Positions 12,076 to 26,989 of a stretch of DNA of 64,000 nt are shown in pieces (the first letter of the stretch is position 1; each line of letters opens with the position of its first letter). The translations under genes were made by a program, and so were the position numbers. The stretch comes from Cutaneotrichosporon cavernicola. Its lineage: Eukaryota; Basidiomycota; Tremellomycetes; Trichosporonales; Trichosporonaceae. The stretch covers positions 620,001-684,000 of the forward strand of contig NC_083398.1 of NCBI RefSeq assembly GCF_030864355.1, given 5' to 3'. The notes beneath the pieces were generated by a model. The model was not told the origin of the DNA, searched no databases, and saw only the letters and a list, made by a program, of their open reading frames with translations.

Positions 12076-12532
12076 GTCGTATGGTATGGTGTGATGATGG
12101 GAGCTAGGCGTTATCTGATGCAAGCGATAGCGATGGTGTAAGCCGGGAGAGCCATCGAGTCAAGTGTCATTAAGGGAATTGGAACTGGTTCATGTTGATG
12201 GCCCGGGTAATAGTGGAGGAATGGAAACAGTGCGGTGCCACGAATAACTTAATTATTACTACCTTTTGTGTCTCGAGTCGAACAAGAGTGTTTTGTGTTG
12301 AGTTGGAAGAGGCAAGGAAGGAAGGTGGAGTGGCCGGAGTGGGCCGCGTGGAAGGGGAATCAGAGCCAGATCGTCACTCTCATCCCTTTGTCAATTTCCT
12401 CTGCTCTCCCGCCTTTACCATTCAAGTCACCCACTCCTTCAGCCTCTCCAGCCCCTCACCCCCTCGCTATCGACTCCAACTCTCACCAATATATAAGTCT
12501 CCAGTCCACTCATCTGGCCATCGCAAGCAACC
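12076..12532. other. Divergent promoter region MRS6-like / Sec66
   Basis: 457 bp between two divergent starts. A TATATAAG stretch at 12490-12497 lies about 36 bp before the Sec66 ATG. No gene was seen. Confidence 0.6.
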
Positions 12533-13427
12533 ATGGCAACGTCTCTCGCAGTTCCAATCGCGTACATCACCGTACTCGTCACTTCACTCGCAATCTTTTC
12601 GCGAGTGTACCGCCGTCGACGGGCTGGTGAGTAATACACTAAATCCCTCACCCTCCTGTATCAGTACTAATCGTCTAGCCGAGAAGACGTCGTTCGAGCC
12701 ATGGTTCCCCGCCCACCCAGCCCGCGACATATACATTACCCTGCTGGGTGCCGAGCCGCCCGTGCCAGAGAGCATGCTCAAGAGTGCGCTCCTGGTTCGT
12801 GCGACGGCCGATGTCAAGCGCATCTGGCGGATCAAGGAGGACCAAGCTGCGCTGCAAGGCCTTCATCAACGCGGTCTTGTTGGCGACGATACCATGGCTC
12901 GCTTTGCCGCTGCTGAGAAAGAGCTCGAGGCCGAGATTGTCGACGTCGTTAGCGAGGCCAATACGTTCCGGCAGGGATGGGGTAGCATCATCTTTGCGAC
13001 GGCTAGCGAGATGGCGAACGCTGAGCGTACGCGCGACACGGTCATCAACATTGGCAAGGCCAAGGCTGAACAAGGTGAGTGAACGAGCTTGAGGGGGAAC
13101 GAGAGAGCGTGAGCGAGACGGGCGGCGAGGCGTGGGTCGGTGGTGGGTTGCTGTGCGACACGAGCATGAGCACGAACCCAACACCACCTTGCTTGCTGGC
13201 AGTGTGACGTGATGATAAGCTTTCACCCAAAACCAAGCTAACCACCAGAGAAACGCCTCCAGCTGCGCGCCAAGCTCCTCGGCCTCCCCATCCACCAGGC
13301 CGACCTCTCGGACCCCGCGACCGCCATTAAGACGGGCTCGCCGTCTCCCACCCAGACTCCCACTCCCACTCCCACGCCCGCCGCAGTCGTCGCGGGTCCC
13401 ACGAAGCGCAAGGGCAAGAAGAAGTAG
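12533..13427 (+). CDS. SEC66: ER translocation complex subunit Sec66/Sec71
   Basis: CDS join(12533..12626,12679..13074,13249..13427), 222 residues. A single N-terminal membrane anchor (YITVLVTSLAIFSRVY) is followed by RRRR and the Sec66 domain, with FEPWFPAHPARDIYITLL, a run of helices and RQGWGSIIFATASEMANAE. The tail is a PTPTPT-rich linker ending KRKGKKK. Sec66 works with Sec62/63/72 in post-translational import into the ER. Introns are 52 nt (12627-12678, TACTAAT branch) and 174 nt (13075-13248). The start gives the shortest lumenal segment before the anchor, as in known Sec66. Confidence 0.9.
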
Positions 13428-14685
13428 CACTGTAGCGTACCCGATACCCATCCATCATTCACCACCATGCATGACCTGTACCCATCCCCATCCCCATCCC
13501 CATCCCCATCCCCATCCCCATCCCGTCCCCGTTCTTCCCCCCGTTTTGATAGTAGGTAGCAAATGTACTGGTACGTTTGGGGCTGGGGCGGACGGACGTG
13601 AGCGTTAGTGCGAGCTAGCGCATATAGCGCATAGTAAGCCCTGCCAGAGCCAAGACCATGCGTACCATGGCTTTAGGATAATTAGTGACTGGTGCGAAGA
13701 TGAGCTGCCACGCGCCACACACCCCGGCCATGCGGACCCGGCCGGATCTTCCGTCATCCCTCATCCCTCATCCCTCATTTCTCATTTCTCATTTCTCGAC
13801 ATCAACACTCTTGATCAATGTCTGCACAGATCCATGTTGGTTCGGATGCATGGGACATGAGGATCCTGCGTGATTATGCATTCTCATCTTGTCTTGTTTC
13901 AATTCCAACAGTGCTGCGGTCGGCACTTGCCATCACACGCGCCTACGGTAGTCACTAGTGCCACCATCGCACAGATGAGGACTGTGCCGTGATGTGTGAT
14001 GGGTGACAATGGCCACTGTGACCATTTTGCTGGAGCGAGTCCATCCTTGTTGTAGTGGACACAGCGGTAGACTCGGGGCAGACGCCGCACTCCAACTAGG
14101 CCTACGTCAGTGTCTCATCCGGCCGCCAGTGGTCGCCGGCTTGGATCGCTTGGGACGGTGACTTGGAAAGCCGGATAGAGGCGCTGGCGTATTGACAATT
14201 GTGGGGCCCAATTAGACCCAATTCCCGGATCCGACAATGCCGACTCGCCAGTGCCAAATGAGGGCTGTGTCAGTCAGTTCGCTAACAACTCAACTCTAGT
14301 TACCTGCAGCACACAATGATTAGCCGCGGTCCCAAGCTTGCAGCGACTATGGCACAGCTCCAGTCGACTATCCCCGTGGTCATTCGTGCACACATCTCAT
14401 CGACCCAATTGACCATTGTCCAGCACCCAACCGAGCTGGGCCCCCGCCCGCCCGCGCCCGCCCGTTAGACAGGAATCATCGCTTCGGTACAAACAGCTAC
14501 CTCCCACCGCTACCTCCCAGGCCACACCGTATCTACATCCAGGCGGGGGTATGAAGCCGACTGGTGGCGCGTCTCGTCCCGTGTCATTGCTACACAGTTC
14601 GAGGTCAGAGGCGGCAGGAGGACGACAAGAGAACGGTATACGTGAGATGCTGTGGGAATGGGACTCGAGGCTGCAATGCAATCGA
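13428..14685. other. Intergenic, simple repeats only
   Basis: 1.26 kb between two convergent genes. It contains the CCCATC array, a run of ATCCCTC/ATTTCTC heptamers (about 13758-13798) and a CCCG-rich patch near 14440-14465. No coding frame or tRNA was found. Confidence 0.6.
13481..13522 (+). repeat. (CCCATC)7 microsatellite
   Basis: Seven perfect CCCATC hexamers lie 54 bp after the Sec66 stop codon. Confidence 0.95.
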
Positions 14686-18467
<3,782 letters not shown>

Positions 18468-20188
18468 GCTGAGTCACTCCCCGGGGGTATCGTGGTGATG
18501 CACAGGAAGGGGAGCAGACGCAGGCTAATCAGCCGGGATGGGTGTGTGAGAGGTGACTAGGAGATGGGGAGGAGTTGGTGAGTTGGTAGCCGGTGGTCTG
18601 TGGAGAAGGTGGTGCGGGGGTGTGGATGACAAAGGTATGGATTGGATGGCGGAGGAAGGTGGAGGAACAACGTTGAGATGGAGACGGGAGATGAGAGAGG
18701 GTGAGGGGTGAGGGGTGAGAGGGGGGATGAGGGGATGAAAGAGAGGGATAGCAGTGGATAGGATGTGAGTGACGACGAGAGATGATGAGTTGAGCGGCGT
18801 GGAATAGTCGATGTGTGTGGGAGCCTGGTTGCCTATATTGCTATATTGCCTAATGGCTATTTGGGGGAGTGGACAGGTAAACTAAACTACGTAGATTCAT
18901 ACCTCTTGATAGGAATAATCGTATTGATGACATCTAATGGCATTCTTTGGGTACCGAGTACGCGTCGTCGGCTCAGCTGCCCGCCCACTGTAATACTCAA
19001 CCACAGCTTGCAGGGTCACTGACGCATACAGTCCGCTGAGTCCGCTCAGACAGACACTCACCACCGGCACTACGCGGTAATATTTCCCAGTGGCACTCCC
19101 AACCTCCACCCAAATTTCAAGACCATAAAAATCACCCTAGCAACCATTCTGCTTCATCACCATCCCCCATCGCAGCATCCAGTATGAACCGCTTACCTCT
19201 AGCTCAATGACCCCATCTCTTTCACCATTCCCTTCCTTCCTCTCCTCAACCCGCGGTTCTTAGATCCGTTTCCAGGAGGGCGCTAGCCCCGGCCGCCTTG
19301 CGCGTTGGTACTCTCACGAGCCGCCGTGCGCAGGGACGGACACACTGGGGTGCTCTCCGCCAGCCTCTGCTGGCGATTGGTCTCGCATGAGTCAACCCGT
19401 GGAAGAGCGCTGCCCAGGCATCCGTCGCAGTCCGTTTTGGGTTGCGACCGCCGGCGCGTCCTCCGTTTTGGGGGGCGCAGGGTGTGCTCGGGGTCTGCAG
19501 AGCGCGTGCAGGTGTGCGTGTATGTGATCTCGAGCAGACATTCTACTTGTCTCCCATTTTTTTCCCCGTGAGTGTCCATCCAGAGTCTTCATCTGTGATG
19601 AAAAACCAAGCTCTAATCGTATTCACACTGTGCTATTCTCCTCGGAGATGCGCGAACCACTTCAACGGTATCTGAACCCCCCTCGACGATCTGGTTGAAT
19701 GATCGCTGACAGACAGATGCATTTCTTGATTCGAACGAGGGTGCCGTACGGTGATGAACGCAAAGGTTTTACTAATGTCTCGAACTTGGTTGCAACAACG
19801 TTGCGCCAAACCTTCCCCGCCACTGAAGACCGCTAGCTGGGCTACAACGGCCAGTGGTTTCAACGTGTGAGGGATAAACCATCGCCTTCGGGTGCCACGT
19901 CCCATGGATTTCGGCGCGGGTCTTGGCTTTGCCCGTGGTTCGTGTCGATTGAAGGGGCGCGGACAGTACACTAGATAGAGTCGGATGCATCATTGCTACA
20001 GGTATCTGTTGGTCGGGCCATGTGTCCAGTTGCTCGCTCCGTCTCGTCTGCGTGGTGTCTCATCTGCGTCTCTACAGTAGGTCCACATCTCAGCCCCTGG
20101 TCCATCCATCCCTCGTCGTCAAGTATCATCTCATGTCCCCTCGATTCCCTCGCGCTCGGTGTGATGGCAACGTGGTTCATGGCTCGGC
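18468..20188. other. Intergenic 1.7 kb, no recognised gene
   Basis: A purine-rich promoter stretch (18540-18800) belongs to the USP7 gene. The remainder, including GC-rich 19260-19560 and 19640-19980, shows only short stop-broken frames. A structured non-coding RNA cannot be ruled out by eye. Confidence 0.5.
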
Positions 20189-20501
20189 TCACAAGGTTCC
20201 GTACACGATCAGGCGGATGATCTCGACAATCGCTGCTGTCAGATATCGTCCCATAGTGCAACTCACTACCACCAACGGCGAGAAAGAGCATAGCGCCAAT
20301 GACCCACTTGGTCGCCCCCCTCCGTTGGAGCGACTTGCTCGGCCGCGTCGTCCGCTTACCGGCCTGTGCGCGGGCGGCAAAATTGGCGTTCTTGCGGCGG
20401 ATATCGGCGGCGGTTGGCTGGTGTGAGCGCGGCCCAAGTTGACGGCGATCTCTGATCTCTCAACACAGAGCTGCGTAACAAGCACATCGCCGACGTACCA
20501 T
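20189..20501 (-). CDS. RAMP4/SERP1-like stress-associated ER membrane protein (Ysy6 type)
   Basis: CDS complement(join(20189..20235,20267..20417,20499..20501)), 66 residues, the usual RAMP4 length. The start codon is alone on its exon (ATG then GTACGT). The mature chain starts MPTAADIRRKNANFAARAQA, has a basic middle and a C-terminal membrane anchor WVIGAMLFLAVGG plus IVEIIRLIVYG, matching tail-anchored RAMP4 proteins at the translocon. Introns are 81 nt (20418-20498) and 31 nt (20236-20266, CTGACAG end). The last acceptor is a CAGCAG pair, so a one-residue alternative is possible. The largest exon has only 50 codons, so the gene is easily missed. Confidence 0.8.
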
Positions 20502-21475
20502 TCTGGCCTAATAACAGTATGGAACGAGCGTGTGAGTGAGTTTGTGGTGAGGGTGAGGGTGAGGGTGAGTATGTAGGTTGTTTCTTGTCGTTCATGACGC
20601 GACCAGGTTGACGAGGATAGCACAAGCAGCTCATGCCAACGCGACGCGCGATTTGCTTCCGCTTTGAATTGGCCGAGGAAGCAGGCCAACCCGCCCAGCC
20701 AGCGGTAATGTATATCCCCTTACTGCCAAATGGATGTAGCCACAGCTCCGCGATTGTATTGTATCTAATGCTCTCCTCTGAGCGTACGAGTTCTCAGGAG
20801 GTGAGATACCCGGTGCTCTTGGGCAGCTCTTAGAGACACTGGCGTTGTATCGGCTGACAATTTCCGCAGTCATGCTTAATTGTGCTTGCACAGATAGAGT
20901 TGCTGCCTCTGTAATAATCAGACTCTTGTGCGCTGGCAGTTTGGATCCGAGACAAGTTGACCTGTGTACGATTTACGAGTAAAGCACAAGGGCATTGCGG
21001 ATGCTTTGGCGGCCAAGGTCGGACTCATTCTCCGCACTGCACTTGAGCTCTTGGGGCCATAGCTACATGAGTTTGAGTTTGCCTCTGCTCTGCTCAGCCC
21101 TTAGCCCACATCCGCAGTTGCCATGTGCATTCCAACCAGGTTATCACCCACTTGTCACCTAGGGCCTTGAGTTGGCGCGGCCCTCTACCGGCTGTCATCT
21201 GCATCTGAGCCGCACATTTTCGATCGCTGGCCATCAAGAATATACCAGTTTACCCAACGCACGAGGCTGAGGCGCAGCAGCGTGCGGTCCTTCTGTATGG
21301 CGGCTGGTCGACATCGTGGTTGATTGCCGAAACCCGGTCCCGGTTATGTCACTACGCCGGTTTCCATCCCGTGTAGGCAGTCGGCGCTGACCGCTGTCAC
21401 CTAAGGTAGTTCTGGACATTAGTTTGCCGGTGCCCAGGATGCATCGTTGCTCTACTCATCACTACAGTACTGACC
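20502..21475. other. Intergenic, divergent promoter
   Basis: About 970 bp between the RAMP4-like gene and the acyl-CoA ligase. A GGGTGA short tandem occurs near 20547-20571. No coding feature was recognised. Confidence 0.6.
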
Positions 21476-23364
21476 ATGGCGAAGAAACAGCTCTCGTACG
21501 CCGAGTGCGATGCGCTCATCACGGCTCCCGGCACCGAGTTTGAGATGGTGACCGTTATGGAGAACGGGAGTCCCCAGCGTGTGTGGAAGCACGCACCCCC
21601 CGACTTCCGTACCTTTTTCGAGGAATCGATGCAGAAGTGGAGCGACCGGGTTCTGACCAACGAGCCAGTTCCCGAGCCAGCAGAGTACGATGCGCGGCAG
21701 GACGTGACGTATGGTCAGGCCCTCGATAATGCGTACAGGCTGGCTGCGTGGCTTCGCCAGCAGGGGGTCGGTAAGGGAGACCGCGTCGCTGTTAGCGGTA
21801 TCAACTCGTCGGCATGGCTCACGTCTTTCGTGGCTGTCAACCTCCTCGGCGCAGTGCCCGTGTGCCTCAACTCTACTCTGTGAGTTTGTCTAGAAATCTG
21901 CTAACAATTAGCGTTAAGGATGCTCAGATCCACTGCCTGGGCCTTACCAAGCCCAAAATCGTGCTTGCCGACCAGAAGGATGCGCAGGTCCTCTCCCCCA
22001 TCCGCAACGAGCTCAAGGCCGCAGGCGTCGGACCCCTCTACTCGTGGGACAACCTCGACCACCTGCCGGCCGATGCGCGGGCTGGCTTCACCTCGCTCGA
22101 CTACGCCACACTCAAGGTCAACCCCCAGACACTGGCGGACGTCAAGGCCAAGAAAGGCTGTGCCGTCCAGCCCACGGACGACGCACTTATTCTCTTCACG
22201 TCTGGCACAACCAGCCTGCCCAAGGGTGTAATGATCACTCAGCGCCAGGGCATGCAACACATACACACCGCGTCGATCCCCGCTGCCCGCGCCGCCCTCC
22301 GTGCCGGCGCACCCGTCGAAATGGCACTTGGGGCCCACGCACCGCCTCCCGAACCGCTTACTGTCCTCATGCCCGTTCCAATGTTCCACGTGACGGGTCT
22401 TCTGGCCGTGACGGTACGCGTCTTCTTCGCGGGCTCCAAGCTCGTATTCCAGCGTCGCTGGAGTGTCAAGGACGCCGTCAAGCTCTGTGTCGACCACAAG
22501 GTTAACATGGTTAGCGGGTGGGTCCTCTTTCCCTTCCAAACTGACAATAGCGTGCCCTCGATCACGACCGCCATTCTCCAGAGTGGTCTCCTCCCGCCAG
22601 ACTTCCACTTCGCCGCACTCTCGTACGGCGGTGCAGCACCGGCCAAGCGTCTTGCCGGCGATGTCAAGGATCGTTTCCCGGCCGCCTTCATCAACCACGG
22701 ATGGGGCATGACCGAGGCTGCGGGTTTACACATCGCCATCAGTGGACAGGATTACATTGATCGTCCAGACGCCGTTGGCGTGGCAATCCCCATCGGCGGA
22801 ATGCGTATCGTCGGCGAAAACAGGAAAGAGGTACCCTTCAACACGTTGGGCGTGCTGCACATCCGCGGCGGCAACCTCGCAAAGGGATACCTTGACAATC
22901 CCAAGGCCAACGCCGAGGCATACACCTCTGACGGGTGGTTCGACACTGGCGACGTGGGCATCATTGACGACGACGGTATCCTGTACCTCCGCGACCGCGC
23001 CAAGGACATGATCATCCGCGGTGGGGAGAACATTGCCTCGGCCGAGGTCGAGAATGCCGTCACTCAGGACCCGCGCGTTGCTGAGGCCGCGGCCGTCCCC
23101 GTCCCCGACCCGGTTCTCGGCGAGCTCGTCGCTGTCGGCGTGTCCCTCGCTCCGGGAGTGACTGCGACCCCCCAGAGCATCATTGATGAGGCTGACAAGC
23201 GCCTGCGTTACCCGGCAAGGCCGGTGTTTGTCGTTCTGTGGGATGGTGATCTGCCGCACAACGCCAACGGCAAGTTCCAGAAGAACGATATTAAGGAGTT
23301 GGTTCAACGCAAGTGGAAGGAGCAGGGTGGGAAGCGCATTGGCCCAGTCAAGGCGCGGTTGTAA
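21476..23364 (+). CDS. AMP-binding acyl-CoA ligase, probably peroxisomal
   Basis: CDS join(21476..21879,21912..22517,22551..23364), 607 residues. Adenylate-forming motifs appear in order: LFTSGTTSLPKGVMIT (ATP/AMP loop), GWGMTEAAG, DGWFDTGDVGIIDDDGILYL and RAKDMIIRGGENIASAEVE, with a C-terminal Lys region NGKFQKNDIKEL. The enzyme activates a carboxylic acid (fatty or aryl acid) as acyl-AMP and transfers it to CoA. The last three residues ARL fit a type 1 peroxisomal targeting signal. Introns are 32 nt (21880-21911) and an in-frame, stopless 33-nt one (22518-22550, ACTGACAATAG end). Leaving the second unspliced would insert 11 residues in a conserved segment. Confidence 0.9.
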
Positions 23365-23737
23365 ATTTTGGATGCAGGTGTTTGCGCTCGCTGTCGAGAT
23401 AGAGATAGAGACTGCCACAACTGCCACAGAGAGAGGTCCTACTCCGGATGTAACCCGGATGTATCTCGGCCCCTTCCGGCCCGGTCTGGCCGAGTCTCTC
23501 ATGACGACAGTGACACAAGTTGACTGCGACTGTATATCCTAGACGCTATAGACGAGGGTATATCCCCCCAGCACCAGAACCAGCACCAGCAGCCCACTTT
23601 GCAGCATATAAAAGACACGATGCTTGTCTACGAACGCGTTGCTCTTCCTCTTCTTCTTCTTCCTCATCTGCTGCCCATCAACGCTCAAGTTTGTCCCGCT
23701 CCCGGCTACCGCACTGCTAACGCTAGCCCAACCCACC
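23365..23737. other. Intergenic, aldo/keto reductase promoter
   Basis: 373 bp between two genes on the same strand. A TATA-like element is listed separately; nothing else was recognised. Confidence 0.6.
23605..23614 (+). promoter_or_regulatory. TATA-like element upstream of the aldo/keto reductase
   Basis: CATATAAAAG lies about 124 bp before the ATG at 23738, a plausible TATA-box distance for a fungal gene. This is inferred from sequence only. Confidence 0.4.
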
Positions 23738-25046
23738 ATGTCGCTTCCCCCGCCTACCCGTCTCGGTCGCTACCGCATCCTCTCGCCCACCTGCGGCCTC
23801 CGCGTGTCCCCCCTGCAGTTGGGGTGCATGTCGCTCGGTGACCGTAACAAGGCGCTCGGCGCGATCAGCAAGGAGCAGGCGTTCAAGATCCTCGACGCGT
23901 ACTATGAGGGTGAGTCGCATGCAGGCGGGGCGGAGACAGAGCTGTGATTCGCACCGGCCCGATGCTGTTCGCTCCAAGCTCGATGGAACCTTGGTCGATT
24001 GCTCACGTCAGCCGGCGGCAATTTCCTCGACACAGCCAACACGTACCACGGCGGTCAGAGCGAGGAGTGGATCGGCGAGTGGCTTAAAGCTCGCGGCTGC
24101 CGCGAGGACCTGGTCATCGCGACCAAGTACACGTCCAACACGGAGAACGGGCGGATTAAGGACCACCCGATTCAGGTGAACCGGGCCGGAAACAGTGCCA
24201 AGAGCATGAAGATCGGGATTGACAACTCCCTCCGCCGCCTCGGCACCGACTACGTCGACATCTTCTACCTCCACTGGTGGGACTGGACCACGCCTGTTGC
24301 CGAGGTAATGCATGCGCTCAACCGCCTCGTTGAGAGCGGCAAGGTCCTCTACCTCGGCATCTCGGACACGCCTGCGTGGATTGTGTCCAAGGCCAACGAG
24401 TATGCCCGTGCTCATGGCCTCGCTCAGTTTGTTATTTACCAGGGCAAGTGGAACCCTGCCGCGCGGGATATGGAGCGCGACCTCCTTCCCATGGCGCGGT
24501 GTGATGGGTTGGCCATTGCGCCGTGGGGCGCCATGGGCCAGGGCCGCTTCCAGCGTAAGGCGGACCGCGGCAAGAGCTCGGAGGGGCGTAGCGCCAACCC
24601 CCTCAGCGAGCGCGAGGTCGTCGTCTCGGACGCCCTGGAGAAGGTCGCGGACGAGCTTGGTATTGCAAACCTCACCTCGATTGCGCTCGCGTACGTTATG
24701 GCCAAGTATCCTTGGACCTATCCGATTGTGGGCGGACGCAAGGTTGAGCACCTCGTCGCCAATATTGGCGCACTGGAGATTACCCTCAGCCCGGCGCAGG
24801 TGCAGGCGATCGACACTGCCCTGCCGTTCGAGTACGGCGGACCTGGTCAGGACGTGAGTGCCACGACGAATGAGCTGACCCCAGTTTGGCCTCGACCCGC
24901 GTGTGTGGGGATACCAGCAGCACTTCCAGATTGTGTCGGCCGGGCTTGTCGACTATGTGCCGTACGCCGCGCCTGTAGACATGACGGACGTGCGTGAGTC
25001 GGATGCTGCGGCCAGGGCTGCAAACCCCGTTAAGCTGGGCATGTAG
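23738..25046 (+). CDS. Aldo/keto reductase (aryl-alcohol dehydrogenase type)
   Basis: CDS join(23738..23909,24012..24853,24885..25046), 391 residues. The AKR barrel shows [24 protein letters not shown] with catalytic Asp and Tyr, ATKY with catalytic Lys, and FYLHWWDW with His, then the NADP-binding end [12 protein letters not shown]. The C-terminal extension [17 protein letters not shown] is typical of fungal Aad-type reductases that reduce aldehydes with NADPH. Introns are 102 nt (23910-24011) and 31 nt (24854-24884, CTGACCCCAG). It follows the acyl-CoA ligase on the same strand, but a shared role is only a guess. Confidence 0.92.
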
Positions 25047-25166
25047 GGTGGAGGATGTAGCTGTTTGGAATGAATTGGGGTGCCCGAGCCGAGCGTTCAA
25101 GGAGAGAAGCGGTCATTGTGTGAGCAATCGTGATGTGAATAGTCTATGCATTTGCCCCCCTCTGGC

Positions 25167-26100
25167 CTAGTGGTCCAGTTTACGACGCATCAGCACGGCT
25201 GCCGCGCGCCGCAAGTCCTCGGCCTCCTTTGGCTGTGCCATTGCGCACCCCGCCCAGCGGATCTTGGCGTTCTCATCGACGAGGTAGACGTATCCGAGAA
25301 TCTTATTATCAATCCCCAGCGGTCCCGTGATCTGGCATCAGCTTTATCGCCTTTCCTAACTCACATCAATCTTGGACCACTCGCCACTCGCAAAGATATA
25401 CGACCCCCACCTCTCCTGTGGAACAGTGCGTTTGAGCCCGCTAACAAAGAACGACACCAGCATAGACTTGAGCGCATTATCCTGGTGGTTGATAGACATG
25501 TATCGGAACGCCGGCTGGCCCTCCCAATCCTCTAGCACAGGAGCAACGAATGACTGTACGTGTTCCTCGCTAATCCGCGTGTTGAGGATCGACACAAGCG
25601 ACACCTTGCCGCGCAGCAGGTCGGTCGTATGCACCGTCTCCCCCGTCAGAGCCTTGCCCGAGATGTCGGGGAAGTAGTTTGCCATCTTCTGTTAGTGTCT
25701 TCTCCTCTTCTCCACTCACGTCTTCCCGGATCAAAACGGGGGGACCGACCCACAACTTGCCGCCATTCGCCTTTCGCGCGAGGTTGTAATCGTGAAAGTA
25801 ACCCTGACTAGCCTCCTTGATCAACAGCTTTCTCTCGGCCCGCCTCCGTTCCGTGTCCATGAGCTGTTCGCGACGGCGGGCCCAAGTAACGGGATCAGTG
25901 GTTGGCGGAAACGGGATACCAGGCGGCTTGGACAGGGGCGGAACGACATATGTCCCATCCTTGTCTTTTGGCGGTTCGAGGACGGAGTGTGCGTCGGGGG
26001 TGGGGGAGGGGGGGGGAGGGGGCTTGGACGACGTCCATCGAACCGGGGTATACGACCGCGGCGTTGGTCGGGGTAGCGCGCGCAGTGTCCTGCTCGCCAT
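25167..26100 (-). CDS. ATP10: Mitochondrial F1Fo ATP synthase assembly factor Atp10
   Basis: CDS complement(join(25167..25331,25365..25688,25720..26100)), 289 residues. The N-terminus MASRTLRALPRPTPRS is Arg/Ser-rich, like a mitochondrial presequence, then a proline-rich linker. The conserved body has YFPDISGKALTG, LVSILNTRISEEHV and the ending LGYVYLVDENAKIRWAGCA. Atp10 is an inner-membrane chaperone for ATP synthase subunit 6 (Atp6). Introns are 31 nt (25689-25719) and 33 nt (25332-25364). The gene is divergent from a mitochondrial ribosomal protein gene with 136 bp between the two starts. Confidence 0.88.
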
Positions 26101-26236
26101 TGTGGAGATTGTGACTTTGACCTCCACCGTCTGGCCAGGTAGGGTATTTAGAAAAGTTCCAGTCCACGTAATTTCTCCCTGCCCTTTCCGATCTCCGAGT
26201 TTTGAAAGTAACCATTCACCATTACCATCTCTCACC
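26101..26236. promoter_or_regulatory. 136-bp bidirectional promoter of two mitochondrial genes
   Basis: The only DNA between the ATG codons of ATP10 (minus) and the L51/S25-type ribosomal protein (plus), so it must hold both promoters and leaders. No specific element was identified. Confidence 0.6.
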
Positions 26237-26895
26237 ATGGGCCTCGCAACACCACTCCGCCGCCTGCCGCTGCAGCGTGCACTGGCTACACTCCGCGCGT
26301 CCGAGGGATCGCATAAGCTCTCGACAGAGGTTGCGGGGATCGCAGTCACGTTCCGTCCCGACGGCAAGAATGAGCCGGGGCCGATGTGAGTGTGTGAGGA
26401 GGGGTGCTCCGCCTTACCTGGCGCATGCTCTACCCAAGTCGGATTGCGTCGGCAACTCTGCCCATGATTCGATCAAGCTGACCACAGCAACTTCCTGTCG
26501 CGCTGGGCGCCGCGGATAGCATACGCCAACCCGACGCTCCCGTTCCTCGTCAACCGTATCCCCATGCCCTTCAAGCCGTCGAGGAGCGAGTACAAGCCCA
26601 ACGTGGATCCGAACGCCCCAACTACCGAAGAGGAGATCACGCGCCGCGCAGAGGCGGAGGCACAGGTGCCCAGCTTGACGGTTTCGTTCCGTGAGTCTTG
26701 TGTGGTGGTGTGTTATGTTGCTGTGGCTGACGCCAACTCACAGACTCCAAGCCGTCCCAGACGTTCGAGCTCAACGCCCTCACTGCGCCGCAGATCTGGG
26801 CCCGCGTCGCCGATCTCGCTGGTGCCCCCAAGCCCCAGCCCCAGGCCGAGGCCGATGCCGAACCCCAGCCCCAAGCCCAGCCCCAGTCCGCATAA
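26237..26895 (+). CDS. Mitochondrial ribosomal protein, L51/S25/CI-B8 domain family
   Basis: CDS join(26237..26385,26488..26690,26744..26895), 167 residues. The basic start MGLATPLRRLPLQRALATLR fits a mitochondrial protein. NFLSRWAPRIAYANPTLPFL and later VPSLTVSF-HDSKPSQTFEL resemble the thioredoxin-like L51/S25/CI-B8 fold, as in fungal Mrp49-type subunits. The tail is Pro/Gln/Ala-rich. Introns are 102 nt and 53 nt. Family assignment is by pattern; the exact subunit is uncertain. Its neighbour and probable promoter partner is ATP10. Confidence 0.65.
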
Positions 26896-26989
26896 ACTCA
26901 TATATACCCGCGCTTCGCGCTATGCATGCTATAAAAATGACTATGGACACAGATGCTATTGGGAGGGGAAATGCAGTGAAAGATGTAGT

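Noticed and set aside
19725..19750. tRNA-like GATTCGAAC box on the minus strand
   Set aside because: The flanking bases cannot form a T stem and no matching acceptor arm exists.
19260..19990. Possible rRNA or snRNA segment in the GC-rich intergenic stretch
   Set aside because: No 5S, U-snRNA or tRNA landmark sequences were found on reading both strands.
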